Assembly: GCA_938049225.1 (NCBI GenBank)
Contig: CALICM010000002.1
Span: 62,001-126,000 of the forward strand
Length of the DNA: 64,000 bases
Origin: an uncultured Paracoccaceae bacterium
GTDB taxonomy: Bacteria; Pseudomonadota; Alphaproteobacteria; Rhodobacterales; Rhodobacteraceae
Reading direction: 5' to 3'
The notes under the pieces were generated by a model, which made no database searches, had not been told where the DNA came from, and worked only from the letters and a program-made list of their open reading frames with translations. A program made the position numbers and the translations under genes. Shown in pieces: positions 8,303-17,982 of the stretch. The stretch's first letter is position 1; every line of letters begins with the position of its first letter.

Positions 8303-8823
8303 GGGAAATAGGGTTTGGCGCTGGGCGCGCGGTCGTACTCCAGATAGAATTCATCCAATTGGGGCGGGGCGACGCCCGCATCCTGCAGCTGCACATGTGC
8401 CTGGCCGCGGTGGTGGATCTGGTGTTGGAACAAATGCAACAGCAGGGCGTCGACGGTTTCGGCCACCGGTCCCTCGCGCCGGTCCGTTTGACGCGTCTCG
8501 GTAAGGATGCCGGGTGTCAGATGACTGCAGAACTTGGCCAGCCGCAGGTCCACCGCTGCCTGCGCTTGCCCCAGTTCGCCGGGATCCTCCGGGTTGTCCC
8601 GATCAAAAATCGCACGACCTTGCCCGCCTTCTTCCAGCGCATCCACATAATACAGATCGACCAGCCAGATATGGTTCAGCGTCTCGCTCAACGAGCCAAA
8701 GAAACCAGGCCGGGGGGCCGCAAAAACCTCGCGATCCAGCGTTGTAACAGCGCCATAAAGCGTCGCATTCGCCCAGGCATTGTTTAGTGCCATGCGCTGA
8801 TAGGGGGACGCCACGTCGTTCAT
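8299..8823 (-). CDS. DinB family protein
   Basis: About 174 residues forming a four-helix DinB/YfiT-type bundle. The candidate metal-binding histidines are in LNHIWLVD near residue 50 and in HQIHHRGQ near residue 135. Proteins with this fold include thiol-dependent transferases such as mycothiol- or glutathione-using enzymes. In an aromatic degradation unit it could be a thiol-dependent isomerase, which is inference from context. The start ATG at 8823 overlaps the TGA of the MBL gene (ATGA). Confidence 0.85.
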   Translation of the reverse strand: MNDVASPYQRMALNNAWANATLYGAVTTLDREVFAAPRPGFFGSLSETLNHIWLVDLYYVDALEEGGQGRAIFDRDNPEDPGELGQAQAAVDLRLAKFCSHLTPGILTETRQTDRREGPVAETVDALLLHLFQHQIHHRGQAHVQLQDAGVAPPQLDEFYLEYDRAPSAKPYFP

Positions 8824-9770
8824 CCCTGCAAATCCGCCCACATGGCCTGGTCGCGCTCGGCGGTCCAGATGCGGGGGGTGTCGATACCGCGCGCTTCGTC
8901 ATAGGCGCGGGCGACGTTGAAGGGCAGGCAGTGCTCATAGATGGCGTAATCGGCGAATTTCGGATCACAGGCGGCGCGGACGGCGTCCCAGGCCTCTTTC
9001 AAGGTGCCGCCCCGTGCCGCAACCTGGGCGGCGGCGGCGTACGTGCTTTCGACGAAATCGCGGGTGTTGTCGATAGCGGCGGCCACCATATCGGACCCCA
9101 CCAGCGCATCGCCGCGCCCGGGCGCGATCGCCCCGGGCTGAAACCCCGCGATCCGGTCCAACGTGCCGCCCCAGTCGCGATAATGCCCGTCGCCGCAATA
9201 GCAGGCCGAGTGATACTCGACGATATCACCTGTGAACATCACCCCCGCATCCGGCACCCAGACCACCGCATCGCCGGCAGTGTGCGCGCGGCCCAGGCGC
9301 ATGATCTCGACCTTGCGCTTCCCCAGATAGACCGTCATCCGGTTGTTGAACGTGGTGGTGGGCCAGGTCAGGCCGGGGATGCTCTCGTGACCCTGAAACA
9401 GCCGGGGGAAGCGGGCGAATTCGCTATCCCAATCCTCTTGCCCGCGTTCGGCCACCATCGCGCGCGCGACATCCGACATGATGATCTGCGGTGCGCCATA
9501 GGCCGAGGCGCCCAGCACCCGCACCGCATGATAATGGGTCAATACCAGATGGCTGATCGGCTTGTCAGTCACCTCGCGGATCTTCTCGATCACCTTAGCG
9601 GCCAGGCGCGGGGTCGCTTGCGCCTCGATCACCATCACACAGTCATCGCCGATGATCACACCCGAATTGGGATCGCCCTCGGCAGTGAATGCCCAAAGCC
9701 CTTCGCCAATTTCCGTGAAACTGATGGTCTTTTCGGCCATATCCCCGGCCGAGGCAAAGCCCTTGGTCAT
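8820..9770 (-). CDS. MBL-fold metallo-hydrolase with altered metal motif
   Basis: About 316 residues of metallo-beta-lactamase fold. The usual HxHxDH motif is replaced by THYHAVR (residues about 98-104): the first two histidines stay, but the Asp-His pair is lost. The later metal ligands look present (GRAHTAGD and MFTGDIVEYHS). The loss suggests a single-metal site or a changed reaction. I chose ATG 9770, with AAAGGA nine bases upstream; the longer frame has no family match. It heads the four-gene unit with DinB, the monooxygenase and DUF2783, so it probably acts on an intermediate of the same pathway. Confidence 0.85.
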   Translation of the reverse strand: MTKGFASAGDMAEKTISFTEIGEGLWAFTAEGDPNSGVIIGDDCVMVIEAQATPRLAAKVIEKIREVTDKPISHLVLTHYHAVRVLGASAYGAPQIIMSDVARAMVAERGQEDWDSEFARFPRLFQGHESIPGLTWPTTTFNNRMTVYLGKRKVEIMRLGRAHTAGDAVVWVPDAGVMFTGDIVEYHSACYCGDGHYRDWGGTLDRIAGFQPGAIAPGRGDALVGSDMVAAAIDNTRDFVESTYAAAAQVAARGGTLKEAWDAVRAACDPKFADYAIYEHCLPFNVARAYDEARGIDTPRIWTAERDQAMWADLQG

Positions 9771-9893
9771 ACGCGGTCCTTTAAAAACGTGTTTCGCATG
9801 ATTATGACCCGACCTATTGGGTCCTTCAATGTCAAACCGATGCCGGGTTTGGCCTGAAAGCCGCATCATGGCGCCTCTCAGCGCTGCCATTCG

Positions 9894-10835
9894 TTAAGTG
9901 AGGCCCAGGTCCCCCAGATCGGGTGGGTTGCATCCGGTGCGCCCGCAATTGATCGCCGCGGCTTTGGCCGCGAGTGTGAGCAAACCGAGCACCTCATCCA
10001 GGGACATCGCCCGCAACGCATCGCCCGACAGGCGGTCCGCCCGGGCCGATTGCGCCAGCAAGGTGCCCATAAAGGTATCCCCGGCCCCGACGGTGTCTTT
10101 CAGATCCGCTACCGGGTGGACTGGCACGGTCACCTCGGCCCCGTTGCTGATCGCCATGGCCCCCGCGCCGCCCAGGGTCAGCACGACCAGGCCCGCTGGT
10201 GTGCGTGCCGCGATGTCGCGGGCTGCCTGGCGCGGATCCTCGCCAGGGGCCAGCCAGGCGATGTCCTCGTCCGACAGTTTTAACAGGTCTGTTTCGCCAA
10301 GCAGCCTGTCCAAGCGCGCCAGATAGCCTGGGCGGTCGAGGATAAAGGCGGCGCGGATGTTGGGGTCCAAGGCGGTGAACAGGCCTTTGTGGTGCAGCTC
10401 GGTATAAAGTGTGGTCCAAGCCGCCGCATCCGACCCATCCGTGATCGCGAGAGACCCGACAAAGATCCCACGCGCAGCCCCCGGCACGGCGGTGCGCAGC
10501 GCTTCGGCGGTCACATCACGCTCGGCCGTGCCCTGGCGGTAGAACTGATAGTGGGCTTGTCCGTCGGTTAACGAAACCACCGCCAGTGACGTCGGCAGAT
10601 CGGACCCCGCGTGCAGCTTTTCCACACGGTCCTCGGCCATCAAATCCGCCTGCAGCAATTGGCCCAAGGTGTCGCTGGAAAAAGGGGTGAGATAGCCCAC
10701 ATCGCAGTCTTGGCGGGCGGTGGCCTTGGCCACATTGAACGGCGCCCCGCCGGGTACGGCACGGTAAGCGGGGTGGCCGCCATCAGGAGGATCTTGAATG
10801 AAGTCGATCAGGTTTTCGCCGCCAACCAGGATCAT
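9894..10835 (-). CDS. PfkB family sugar kinase, fructokinase-like
   Basis: About 313 residues. The N-terminal GGENLIDFI and PGGAPFNVAKATARQ segments fit fructokinases of the ribokinase (PfkB) superfamily, and DTVGAGDTFMGTLL carries the catalytic Asp and anion-hole glycines. It would phosphorylate fructose or a similar hexose at C6 or C1 with ATP. The start ATG at 10835 is preceded by GGGGGA. It lies 123 bases upstream of the monooxygenase unit on the same strand and is divergent from the c-di-GMP gene. No sugar transporter lies beside it, so substrate assignment stays general. Confidence 0.88.
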   Translation of the reverse strand: MILVGGENLIDFIQDPPDGGHPAYRAVPGGAPFNVAKATARQDCDVGYLTPFSSDTLGQLLQADLMAEDRVEKLHAGSDLPTSLAVVSLTDGQAHYQFYRQGTAERDVTAEALRTAVPGAARGIFVGSLAITDGSDAAAWTTLYTELHHKGLFTALDPNIRAAFILDRPGYLARLDRLLGETDLLKLSDEDIAWLAPGEDPRQAARDIAARTPAGLVVLTLGGAGAMAISNGAEVTVPVHPVADLKDTVGAGDTFMGTLLAQSARADRLSGDALRAMSLDEVLGLLTLAAKAAAINCGRTGCNPPDLGDLGLT

Positions 10836-10967
10836 ATTGTTATTCCCCCCATACTGTGTCACGATCTTGTGTGTGTCAGAACAGCAAAGACGCAGCACTT
10901 GTCAACGGGCGCGGCTGTTCTCCAGCGCCTCAACTTTAGCCAGGGTCGCCGGTTTTGGGACAAAAGG

Positions 10968-10983
10968 TTAACCATTTGTTAAC
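10968..10983 (+). promoter_or_regulatory. CtrA-type binding site upstream of the GGDEF-EAL gene
   Basis: TTAACCATTTGTTAAC is an exact TTAA-N7-TTAAC match to the CtrA recognition sequence known from Caulobacter and roseobacters. It lies 41 bases before the start codon of the downstream gene and about 130 bases from the divergent kinase start. Confidence 0.6.
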
Positions 10984-11024
10984 CGATGACGCGTCACTGT
11001 CAGGCTGGCGGGAGTAAGCGGCCG

Positions 11025-14000
11025 ATGGACATCAGTACCGTCATCGAGAACATCGGGGCGTACACGAACGAGGCGATCATGATCGCCGCCGCCGACCCAT
11101 CTGATGGGGCGGTGATGCACATCCGCTGGATCAATCCCGCCTTTTCGGACACCTTGGGATATACCTTAGATGACCTTGTGGGAAAAACGGCCCGGGTCTT
11201 GGTCGGCCGGGACACGAGCCCCGCAAGCCATGCCGAAGCGATCGCACGACTGCAGGCGTGGGATACCTTTGCAATCGACGTATTCATCGCACGTCGCGAT
11301 GGCAGTCAGTTCTGGGCGCAGATGTCGTTCCGGCCAATCCACAACGCGGAAGGGGTTGTCGCTTACTGGATCTGTCTGATCATCGATATCTCGTCTCGTA
11401 AAGGCGCCGAAGCGCAGTTGACCGATTTGTCGCTGATCGCTCAGCACACGCGGGATATGGTTTTGGTACTGGATCAAAAACGCCATATCACCTGGGCCAA
11501 TGCCTCGTTCACCCAATTCACTGGCTTCACGCTTGAACAGGCGTTTGGAAAGCGCATCAGTGACTTGCTGCGATCCCCGCTGACAGACCATACTGCCGCA
11601 CAACAATTGATCGGAGCGCTCGATAACAATCAAGACGCGCTGGCCGAGTTGGTGCTGCAACGCAAGGATGGCAGTCTGTTCATCGCGGAACTTGAATTTC
11701 AACCGATATTCGACCCGGATCGCGTCTTAATCAAATACGTCTCGTTGATCAGGGACATCACGGAACGTCGGGTGCTTGAGCTGCGCTACAAGGCTATCTT
11801 TGACGAAACCAACGCCGCCATTTCGATAAAATACGATGGTCGGTTCTTGATGGTTAACCGCCGTTTCGCCCAGGATCATGGAACCTCTGTTGCGGCGCTG
11901 GAAGGTCAGATCGCGACCCAAGCGCTGCCGGATGTCGATATGACAGACCTTGAGCGGGTGGAGGCCCAGGTTGCCAAAAGCGGTCAGGCGGTTGAGTGGG
12001 AGCGGGATGTTCGCACACCCAGGGGGCGGATGCGGCACCAGCTTACAAAAACCTTTGCTGTGTTCGATCCGTTGCTGCGCACCAATTTGATTTGCTCGGT
12101 CGCGACCGATGTTACCGATATCCGGCGCGCCGAAAGGGCTGTGCGGCAGTCCCAGGGGAAAGCAAAGGCGGCCGAGCGGCGCTTGTGGGGCGCTTTGGAT
12201 GCGATGTCGGACGGCTTTGTTTTGTATGACGCCAAAGACCGCCTGGTGATGTTTAACGAGGCGTTTCGTGCCCTGCATTGGCGGATCGGCGACAAACTGC
12301 GCCCCGGCATGACCTATAGCGAATTGGTTAGGGCGGGTCTGGATGTCGGGCAATGGGACATCGGCGACGCGGATCCCGATGCTTGGTATCAGCAACATCT
12401 GTCCGCACGCGAAACCGCGATGAAGGATGGGATGTTCGTGCCCTTGGCCGAGGCCCGCTGGGTTTTGTGCAAAGAAGTCCAGTTAGAAAATGGCGAGCGT
12501 GCGGGCGTGCGGGTCGATGTTTCGGACGTTAAGCGCAACGAGGCGGATCTGGAGCAGGCCAGGGCCAAGGCTGAGCGGGCCGAGCGTCGGATGCTGGCCG
12601 CGGTGCACAGCATCGGCGATGGGTTCTCGATCTATGATGCCGAAGATCGGTTGGTCCTGACGAATTTTCTGAACGCCCATCTGATCGAAAGTGACGAAGT
12701 TAATATCACTCCCGGAATGACCTTCGAAGAGGTGTTGCGGGTCTGCCTCGCCGAAGGCGTTTTTCCCGATGCGGTGGGCTGTGAAGAACAGTGGTTGGCG
12801 CAACGCATGGCGCATCACAATAACCCACATGGCGTGTTGGATCAGACCTATTGCGACGGCCGCATTTTCCGCTTGTTCGAGCGGCGGACCGAAGATGGCG
12901 ACACGGTCACCTTCCGCCTGGATGTCACCCGTGAGCGCGAGCAGGAGGCCCGTTTGGCCGACTATGCGCGGGACCTGGAAGCCTCGAAGGCGATGGTCGA
13001 GCAGCGCAATAGTGCCTTGGAAGTGGCGAAGTCCGATCTGGAACATGCCTCGCGCCATGACGCGCTGACAGGGTTGGCCAACCGCCGTTTTCTGGACCAA
13101 GAACTGCAGCGGCGCAACGCTGAAGGAGGCCAGGGCAACCCGCGGCGGGGTGAGGTGCCAGGGCAAATGTCGGTCCTGCACATCGACCTGGATCGGTTCA
13201 AACAGATCAATGACGCCTTTGGCCATGCGGCGGGCGACTTTGTCCTGCGCCACGTCGCCAGTGTGTTGCGCACTGAAACCCGGGCCGGGGATTTCGCGGC
13301 GCGTGTGGGCGGCGACGAATTCGTGATCCTGTGCCACGGCGGGCGCGACAAGGCGCAATTGGGAGAGTTCGCCAGCCGCATTATCGCTGAACTCAGCAAA
13401 CCGTTGCAGTATCAAGGGCACGAATGTCGGTTTGGCGCCAGCATTGGCATTGCTGTTGGCCTACCCTGCGGCGTTGCCGGGGCCTCGGAAAGGATGAGCG
13501 AAGATATCTCGGCCGTCGATCAGTTGCTGATCGATGCAGACATCGCCCTTTATCAGGCCAAAGCGGCAGGGCGTAACCGCTGGGCGTTTTTCACCGACGC
13601 GCTGCAGGCCGAGGTTCTGGCCAGCAAAGTGCTGTCGGACCAGATCTTGCGCGCCATCGATAATGCGGAATTCGAGGTGTTGTATCAGCCTCAGATCTGT
13701 GCCCATACCGAAACGGTCACCGGGGTCGAGGCGCTGTTGCGATGGCGGCATCCCATCCGGGGTGTGCTGTTGCCGACCGAGTTCATGCAAGTGGCCGAAG
13801 ATCTGAATGTCATGCCCCAAATCGATGCAATGGTGCTGCGCCAGGTGATGCGCGACGACGCGATCTGGCAAAGGGCGGGGCTGCTGATCCCGCGGGTGGC
13901 GATCAATGTCTCGGGTCGGCGGCTGCGCGATCCGGATTTGATCAAGGACATCAAAGAAGGCGGCATGGACCCCGCCCGCCTGTCGATCGAAATTCTCGAG

Positions 14001-14414
14001 TCGGTCTTTGTCGATGATGATGACGAGGTTTTGGCTTGGAATATAGATCAGCTGCGCGAGATGGGCGTCAATATTGAGTTGGACGATTTTGGCACGGGGC
14101 ATTCCTCGATCGTGGGCCTGATCAATCTTAAGCCGCATCGGCTGAAGATCGACCGCGCTTTCGTCGAACAGACTTTGGCCGCGGATGCGGATGCCGCAGT
14201 GATCCGCGCGCTTGTTCAGATTGGCCGGTCATTAGATGTCGAGATTGTAGCCGAGGGTATCGAGACCGTCGAGCAGGGGAAACGTCTGACCGCACTGGGC
14301 TGCGATGTGCTGCAGGGCTTTGCCTATGCGGTGCCGATGGGGGTCTCGGCGCTGATCACCTATATGCGCAACAAGGCCGCGGACGCGGCCGAGCCGGTAA
14401 CTCAAGGCGTCTGA
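11025..14414 (+). CDS. Multi-PAS GGDEF-EAL cyclic-di-GMP protein
   Basis: About 1129 residues, no clear membrane segment, so probably a cytoplasmic sensor. At least two typical PAS domains lie at about 1-120 and 130-250, a third at 255-365, and two PAS-7-like domains at 385-500 (SDGFVLYDAKDRL) and 525-640 (GDGFSIYDAEDRL). A coiled linker leads to the GGDEF domain (HDALTGLANRRFLD, GGDEF at 762-766). RAGD five residues before GGDEF matches the inhibitory I-site. The EAL domain has EALLRW at 902, DDFGTG near 1020 and VAEGIETVEQ, so both the cyclase and the phosphodiesterase motifs look intact. Start ATG 11025 has GGGAG upstream. A CtrA-type site sits just before it. Confidence 0.93.
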   Translation: MDISTVIENIGAYTNEAIMIAAADPSDGAVMHIRWINPAFSDTLGYTLDDLVGKTARVLVGRDTSPASHAEAIARLQAWDTFAIDVFIARRDGSQFWAQMSFRPIHNAEGVVAYWICLIIDISSRKGAEAQLTDLSLIAQHTRDMVLVLDQKRHITWANASFTQFTGFTLEQAFGKRISDLLRSPLTDHTAAQQLIGALDNNQDALAELVLQRKDGSLFIAELEFQPIFDPDRVLIKYVSLIRDITERRVLELRYKAIFDETNAAISIKYDGRFLMVNRRFAQDHGTSVAALEGQIATQALPDVDMTDLERVEAQVAKSGQAVEWERDVRTPRGRMRHQLTKTFAVFDPLLRTNLICSVATDVTDIRRAERAVRQSQGKAKAAERRLWGALDAMSDGFVLYDAKDRLVMFNEAFRALHWRIGDKLRPGMTYSELVRAGLDVGQWDIGDADPDAWYQQHLSARETAMKDGMFVPLAEARWVLCKEVQLENGERAGVRVDVSDVKRNEADLEQARAKAERAERRMLAAVHSIGDGFSIYDAEDRLVLTNFLNAHLIESDEVNITPGMTFEEVLRVCLAEGVFPDAVGCEEQWLAQRMAHHNNPHGVLDQTYCDGRIFRLFERRTEDGDTVTFRLDVTREREQEARLADYARDLEASKAMVEQRNSALEVAKSDLEHASRHDALTGLANRRFLDQELQRRNAEGGQGNPRRGEVPGQMSVLHIDLDRFKQINDAFGHAAGDFVLRHVASVLRTETRAGDFAARVGGDEFVILCHGGRDKAQLGEFASRIIAELSKPLQYQGHECRFGASIGIAVGLPCGVAGASERMSEDISAVDQLLIDADIALYQAKAAGRNRWAFFTDALQAEVLASKVLSDQILRAIDNAEFEVLYQPQICAHTETVTGVEALLRWRHPIRGVLLPTEFMQVAEDLNVMPQIDAMVLRQVMRDDAIWQRAGLLIPRVAINVSGRRLRDPDLIKDIKEGGMDPARLSIEILESVFVDDDDEVLAWNIDQLREMGVNIELDDFGTGHSSIVGLINLKPHRLKIDRAFVEQTLAADADAAVIRALVQIGRSLDVEIVAEGIETVEQGKRLTALGCDVLQGFAYAVPMGVSALITYMRNKAADAAEPVTQGV

Positions 14415-14745
14415 ATTGAGCGTGCAGTGCTGAGCGGGACCCGAACCAAAAAAGGGAGTTGGCCGTTGATCTCGATCCAGGAGCACTCCCGCCGCCTATC
14501 GGCGTTGGGCCCAGCCCGCGGCTTGCGCCGCGGGTCCGGGGCGCCCGGAAACTTGGCTGACGGGCCAAGTTTTTAGGGAAGGTCGATTGCTGGGGGGCGT
14601 AGGAAGGGGCAGTCTGCCCTGCAACGCCTCACCTTAACGGCCTGAGTTGCCGCCGATCACCTAGAGGTAGCCCCTGCCAAAGTAGGGGGCAGAGGGACCT
14701 ACCGCGCGCCCCGACCCGCCACGAAATCGTGCGCTTGGGTGGGTT
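14415..14745. other. 331-base gap with hairpins, no gene seen
   Basis: The gap lies between the 3' ends of the GGDEF-EAL gene and gcvP. It holds a GC-only hairpin (CCCGCGGC, loop TTGC, GCCGCGGG, 14515-14534) and a T-tailed hairpin described separately. Nothing in it codes convincingly on either strand. Confidence 0.6.
14549..14574 (+). terminator. Rho-independent terminator-like hairpin
   Basis: AAACTTGG (14549-14556) pairs with CCAAGTTT (14565-14572) around an eight-base loop, and the 3' arm runs into TTTTT. It is 135 bases after the GGDEF-EAL stop. The A-run on the other arm could also let it act for gcvP transcripts on the minus strand. Confidence 0.55.
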
Positions 14746-17598
14746 TTATTCAGCGGCTTCGGCATAGCTGTCGAGGGGTGGGCAGGTGCAGACCAGGTGG
14801 CGATCGCCATAGGCATTGTCGACGCGGTTCACTGGTGCCCAATATTTATCAACGCGAAAGGCACCGGGTGGGTAGCATCCCTGTTCCCGGCTATAGGGTC
14901 GATCCCAAGGGCCGACGAGGTCTTCGACCGTGTGTGGCGCGTTTTTGAGCGGGTTATTCTGGGCATCAATCCGGCCGGCGGTGATGTCGTCCGCCTCGGC
15001 CCGGATGGCGAGCATCGCGTCGATAAAACGATCCAACTCGGCCTTGGGTTCGCTTTCAGTCGGCTCGACCATCAGTGTGCCCGCCACTGGCCAGCTCATC
15101 GTTGGCGCGTGGAAGCCGCAGTCTATCAGCCGTTTGGCGATATCCTCGACCGTCACGCCTGCGCTATCGGCCAGGGGCCGCACGTCCAGGATGCATTCAT
15201 GCGCCACCCGCCCTGAGGGCGAAGTATAGAGCACCTTGAATGCCCCTTCCAACCGTTTGGCGATATAGTTGGCGTTCAGGATCGCGACCCGCGTGGCCTG
15301 CGTCAGCCCTTCGCCCCCCATGAGCAGCGTATAGCCCCAGGAAATCGGCAGAATGGATGGCGATCCAAAGGGCCCCGCCGATACAGCGCCAGCCCCGCCA
15401 GTATGCGGATGGCCCGGTAGGAACGGCGCCAGATGCGCCTTGACCCCGATCGGCCCCATCCCCGGTCCGCCTCCGCCATGGGGAATGCAGAACGTCTTGT
15501 GCAGGTTCAGGTGACTGACGTCGCCGCCCACATCGCCGGGTTGAGCGATCCCGACCATCGCGTTCAGGTTCGCGCCGTCGATATAGACCTGCCCGCCATG
15601 CTGATGCGTGATCGCACAGACCTCGCGCACCGTGTCCTCGAACACCCCATGGGTCGAGGGGTAGGTGATCATGCAGCCCGCCAGCCGGTCGCCGACTGCC
15701 GCAGCCTTGGCGCGAAAATCCTCAACATCAATATCGCCGTTCTCGGCTGATTTGACGACCACGACCTCCCACCCGACCATATGGGCCGAGGCCGGGTTGG
15801 TACCATGCGCCGAAACCGGGATTAGGCATACACTCCGCCCCTCTTCGCCCCGCGACTTGTGATAGCCGCGGATCGTCAGCAGCCCGGCATATTCACCCTG
15901 CGCGCCCGAGTTGGGCTGCATCGACAGCGCGTCATAGCCGGTGATCGTGCACAGCCGCGCGCTAAGATCCTCGATCAACTCGGTATAGCCCGCCACCTGA
16001 TCGGCGGGGGCAAATGGGTGGATGTCGGAAAACGCGGGCCAGGTCACCGGGATCATCTCGACTGTCGCGTTCAACTTCATCGTGCAGGACCCCAGCGGGA
16101 TCATCGCCCGGTCCAGCGCCAGATCCCGGTCCGCCAGGCGGCGCATGTAGCGCGTGATCTCGGCCTCGGCCCGGTTCATGTGGAAAATCGGATGGGTCAT
16201 ATAGGGCGTGCTGCGCAGATGCACTTCCGGCAAGCGGTACGGTCGGTCGTGGTCTTTATAGACCAAATCGGCGCCGCCAAAGGCGCGCCAGATCGCTTCG
16301 ATTGTTTCGGGATAGGTGACCTCGTCGCAACTGATGCCGATCCGCGTTTCGCCGATCTTGCGCAGATTCACGCCCCCGGCGCGCGCGGCTTGCAGGATCA
16401 CCCCTTGCAGCGCGCCGACCTCGATGGTGATGGTGTCAAAGAACCGCTCGGGCTCGACCGTATAACCGATCTTCTCAAGTCCGGTGGCCACGCGCACCGT
16501 CTTGCGATGCACTGATTGTGCAATCGCCTTCAAACCGTCAGGGCCGTAATAGACCCCATACATCGAGGCCATGACCGCCAGCAGCGCCTGGGCCGTGCAG
16601 ACGTTCGAGGTTGCCTTCTCGCGGCGGATGTGCTGTTCGCGGGTCTGCAAACTCAGCCGGTATGCCTTGTTGCCGCGCGCATCGACCGACACGCCGATCA
16701 GCCGCCCGGGCATGGCGCGTTTGAAGGCATCCTTACAGGCCATATAGGCCGCATGCGGCCCGCCATAGCCCATCGGCACGCCGAACCGCTGGGTCGAGCC
16801 GACGGCGATATCCGCATCCATCTCGCCCGGGCTTTTTAGCAGGCACAGGCCCAAGGGATCGGCGGCCAGGATCCCCAGCGCCTTGGCCTCGTGCAGGGCG
16901 GCGATTTGACCTGTGAAATCATGCACATGGCCGTAAGTGCCGGGGTACTGGAAAATCGCAGCAAAGACCGCTTCGTGCTCAAGGTCGTTCATCGGATCGC
17001 CAATGATCACCTCAATCCCCAGCGGTTCGGCCCGGGTTCCAATCACCGCAATGGTCTGTGGATGGCAGCAGCGGTCAACGAAAAAGCCGTTTGCTTTGGA
17101 TTTGGCTGCACGCTGCGCCATGGTCATCGCCTCAGCTGCCGCTGTCGCCTCGTCCAGCAAGCTGGCATTGGCAATTTCCAGGCCCGTCAGATCGGAGATC
17201 ATCGTCTGAAAATTCAACAGCGCTTCAAGCCGCCCTTGGCTGATCTCGGGCTGATAGGGGGTATAGGCGGTGTACCAGGCCGGATTTTCCAGAATATTCC
17301 GCCGGATCACCGGCGGCGTCAGCGTGCCGTAGTACCCTTGGCCGATCAACGAGGTCAGGACGGTGTTCTTGGCTGCGACCTCCTCCATCCGGCGCAGCAT
17401 GTTCCGCTCGGACATCGGCTCGCCGAAATCCAGCGGTTCAGGTTGGCGGATGCCCTTTGGCACCGTCTCGTCGATAAGTGCCTCCAGGCTGTCCACGCCC
17501 AGAACCGCCAGCATCTCGTCCATCTCAGTCGGCGTGGGGCCGATGTGGCGACGGTTGGCGAAGTCATAGGGATTATAGTCGGTCAGGGTGAAGGTCAT
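14746..17598 (-). CDS. gcvP: Glycine dehydrogenase (decarboxylating), P protein
   Basis: 950 residues, the full single-chain P protein with two homologous halves. It decarboxylates glycine and passes the aminomethyl group to the lipoyl arm of GcvH. The C-terminal half contains [17 protein letters not shown], whose Lys binds pyridoxal phosphate, and the N-terminal half starts [15 protein letters not shown]. It is the last gene of gcvT-gcvH-gcvP, seven bases after gcvH. Length and motifs are normal. Confidence 0.98.
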   Translation of the reverse strand: MTFTLTDYNPYDFANRRHIGPTPTEMDEMLAVLGVDSLEALIDETVPKGIRQPEPLDFGEPMSERNMLRRMEEVAAKNTVLTSLIGQGYYGTLTPPVIRRNILENPAWYTAYTPYQPEISQGRLEALLNFQTMISDLTGLEIANASLLDEATAAAEAMTMAQRAAKSKANGFFVDRCCHPQTIAVIGTRAEPLGIEVIIGDPMNDLEHEAVFAAIFQYPGTYGHVHDFTGQIAALHEAKALGILAADPLGLCLLKSPGEMDADIAVGSTQRFGVPMGYGGPHAAYMACKDAFKRAMPGRLIGVSVDARGNKAYRLSLQTREQHIRREKATSNVCTAQALLAVMASMYGVYYGPDGLKAIAQSVHRKTVRVATGLEKIGYTVEPERFFDTITIEVGALQGVILQAARAGGVNLRKIGETRIGISCDEVTYPETIEAIWRAFGGADLVYKDHDRPYRLPEVHLRSTPYMTHPIFHMNRAEAEITRYMRRLADRDLALDRAMIPLGSCTMKLNATVEMIPVTWPAFSDIHPFAPADQVAGYTELIEDLSARLCTITGYDALSMQPNSGAQGEYAGLLTIRGYHKSRGEEGRSVCLIPVSAHGTNPASAHMVGWEVVVVKSAENGDIDVEDFRAKAAAVGDRLAGCMITYPSTHGVFEDTVREVCAITHQHGGQVYIDGANLNAMVGIAQPGDVGGDVSHLNLHKTFCIPHGGGGPGMGPIGVKAHLAPFLPGHPHTGGAGAVSAGPFGSPSILPISWGYTLLMGGEGLTQATRVAILNANYIAKRLEGAFKVLYTSPSGRVAHECILDVRPLADSAGVTVEDIAKRLIDCGFHAPTMSWPVAGTLMVEPTESEPKAELDRFIDAMLAIRAEADDITAGRIDAQNNPLKNAPHTVEDLVGPWDRPYSREQGCYPPGAFRVDKYWAPVNRVDNAYGDRHLVCTCPPLDSYAEAAE

Positions 17599-17605
17599 GT
17601 CGGCC

Positions 17606-17971
17606 TCAGGCGATCAGAGTGTCATAGGCGGCCTTGTCCATCAGCGCTTCAAGCTGCTCGGGGTCACGCAACTTGATTTTATAGAACCACGAGTCGCCCT
17701 CGGGGTCTTCGTTCACTTTGGCCGGTTCGTCGGCGATCACGGTGTTCGCTTCGGTAATCTCGCCATCGACGGGGGCATAGATCTCGGAGGCGGCTTTGAC
17801 GCTTTCCACCACGCCCATTTCGTCGCCCTGGTCGAAGCTGTCGCCGACCTCCTTCAACTCGACAAACACCACTTCGCCAAGCTGTTCGGCAGCGTGACCG
17901 GTGATGCCGATGGTGGCGATATCGCCCTCAACGGTCAGCCATTCATGGTCTTCGGTGTAATAGGTGCTCAT
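17606..17971 (-). CDS. gcvH: Glycine cleavage system H protein
   Basis: 121 residues with the lipoylation segment [19 protein letters not shown]; the Lys in ESVKA carries lipoate. H shuttles the aminomethyl group from P to T and the reduced dihydrolipoyl arm to the L protein. The N-terminus YYTEDHEWL is typical. It sits between gcvT (11 bases upstream) and gcvP (7 bases downstream). Confidence 0.98.
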   Translation of the reverse strand: MSTYYTEDHEWLTVEGDIATIGITGHAAEQLGEVVFVELKEVGDSFDQGDEMGVVESVKAASEIYAPVDGEITEANTVIADEPAKVNEDPEGDSWFYKIKLRDPEQLEALMDKAAYDTLIA

Positions 17972-17982
17972 GGCGCGGTTCC

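Noticed and set aside
6851-8311. 486-residue open frame on the plus strand
   Set aside because: It is antisense to the FAD monooxygenase; rich in Arg, His and Gln, no family match.
16891-17676. 261-residue plus-strand frame
   Set aside because: Antisense of gcvP and gcvH; composition of a shadow frame.
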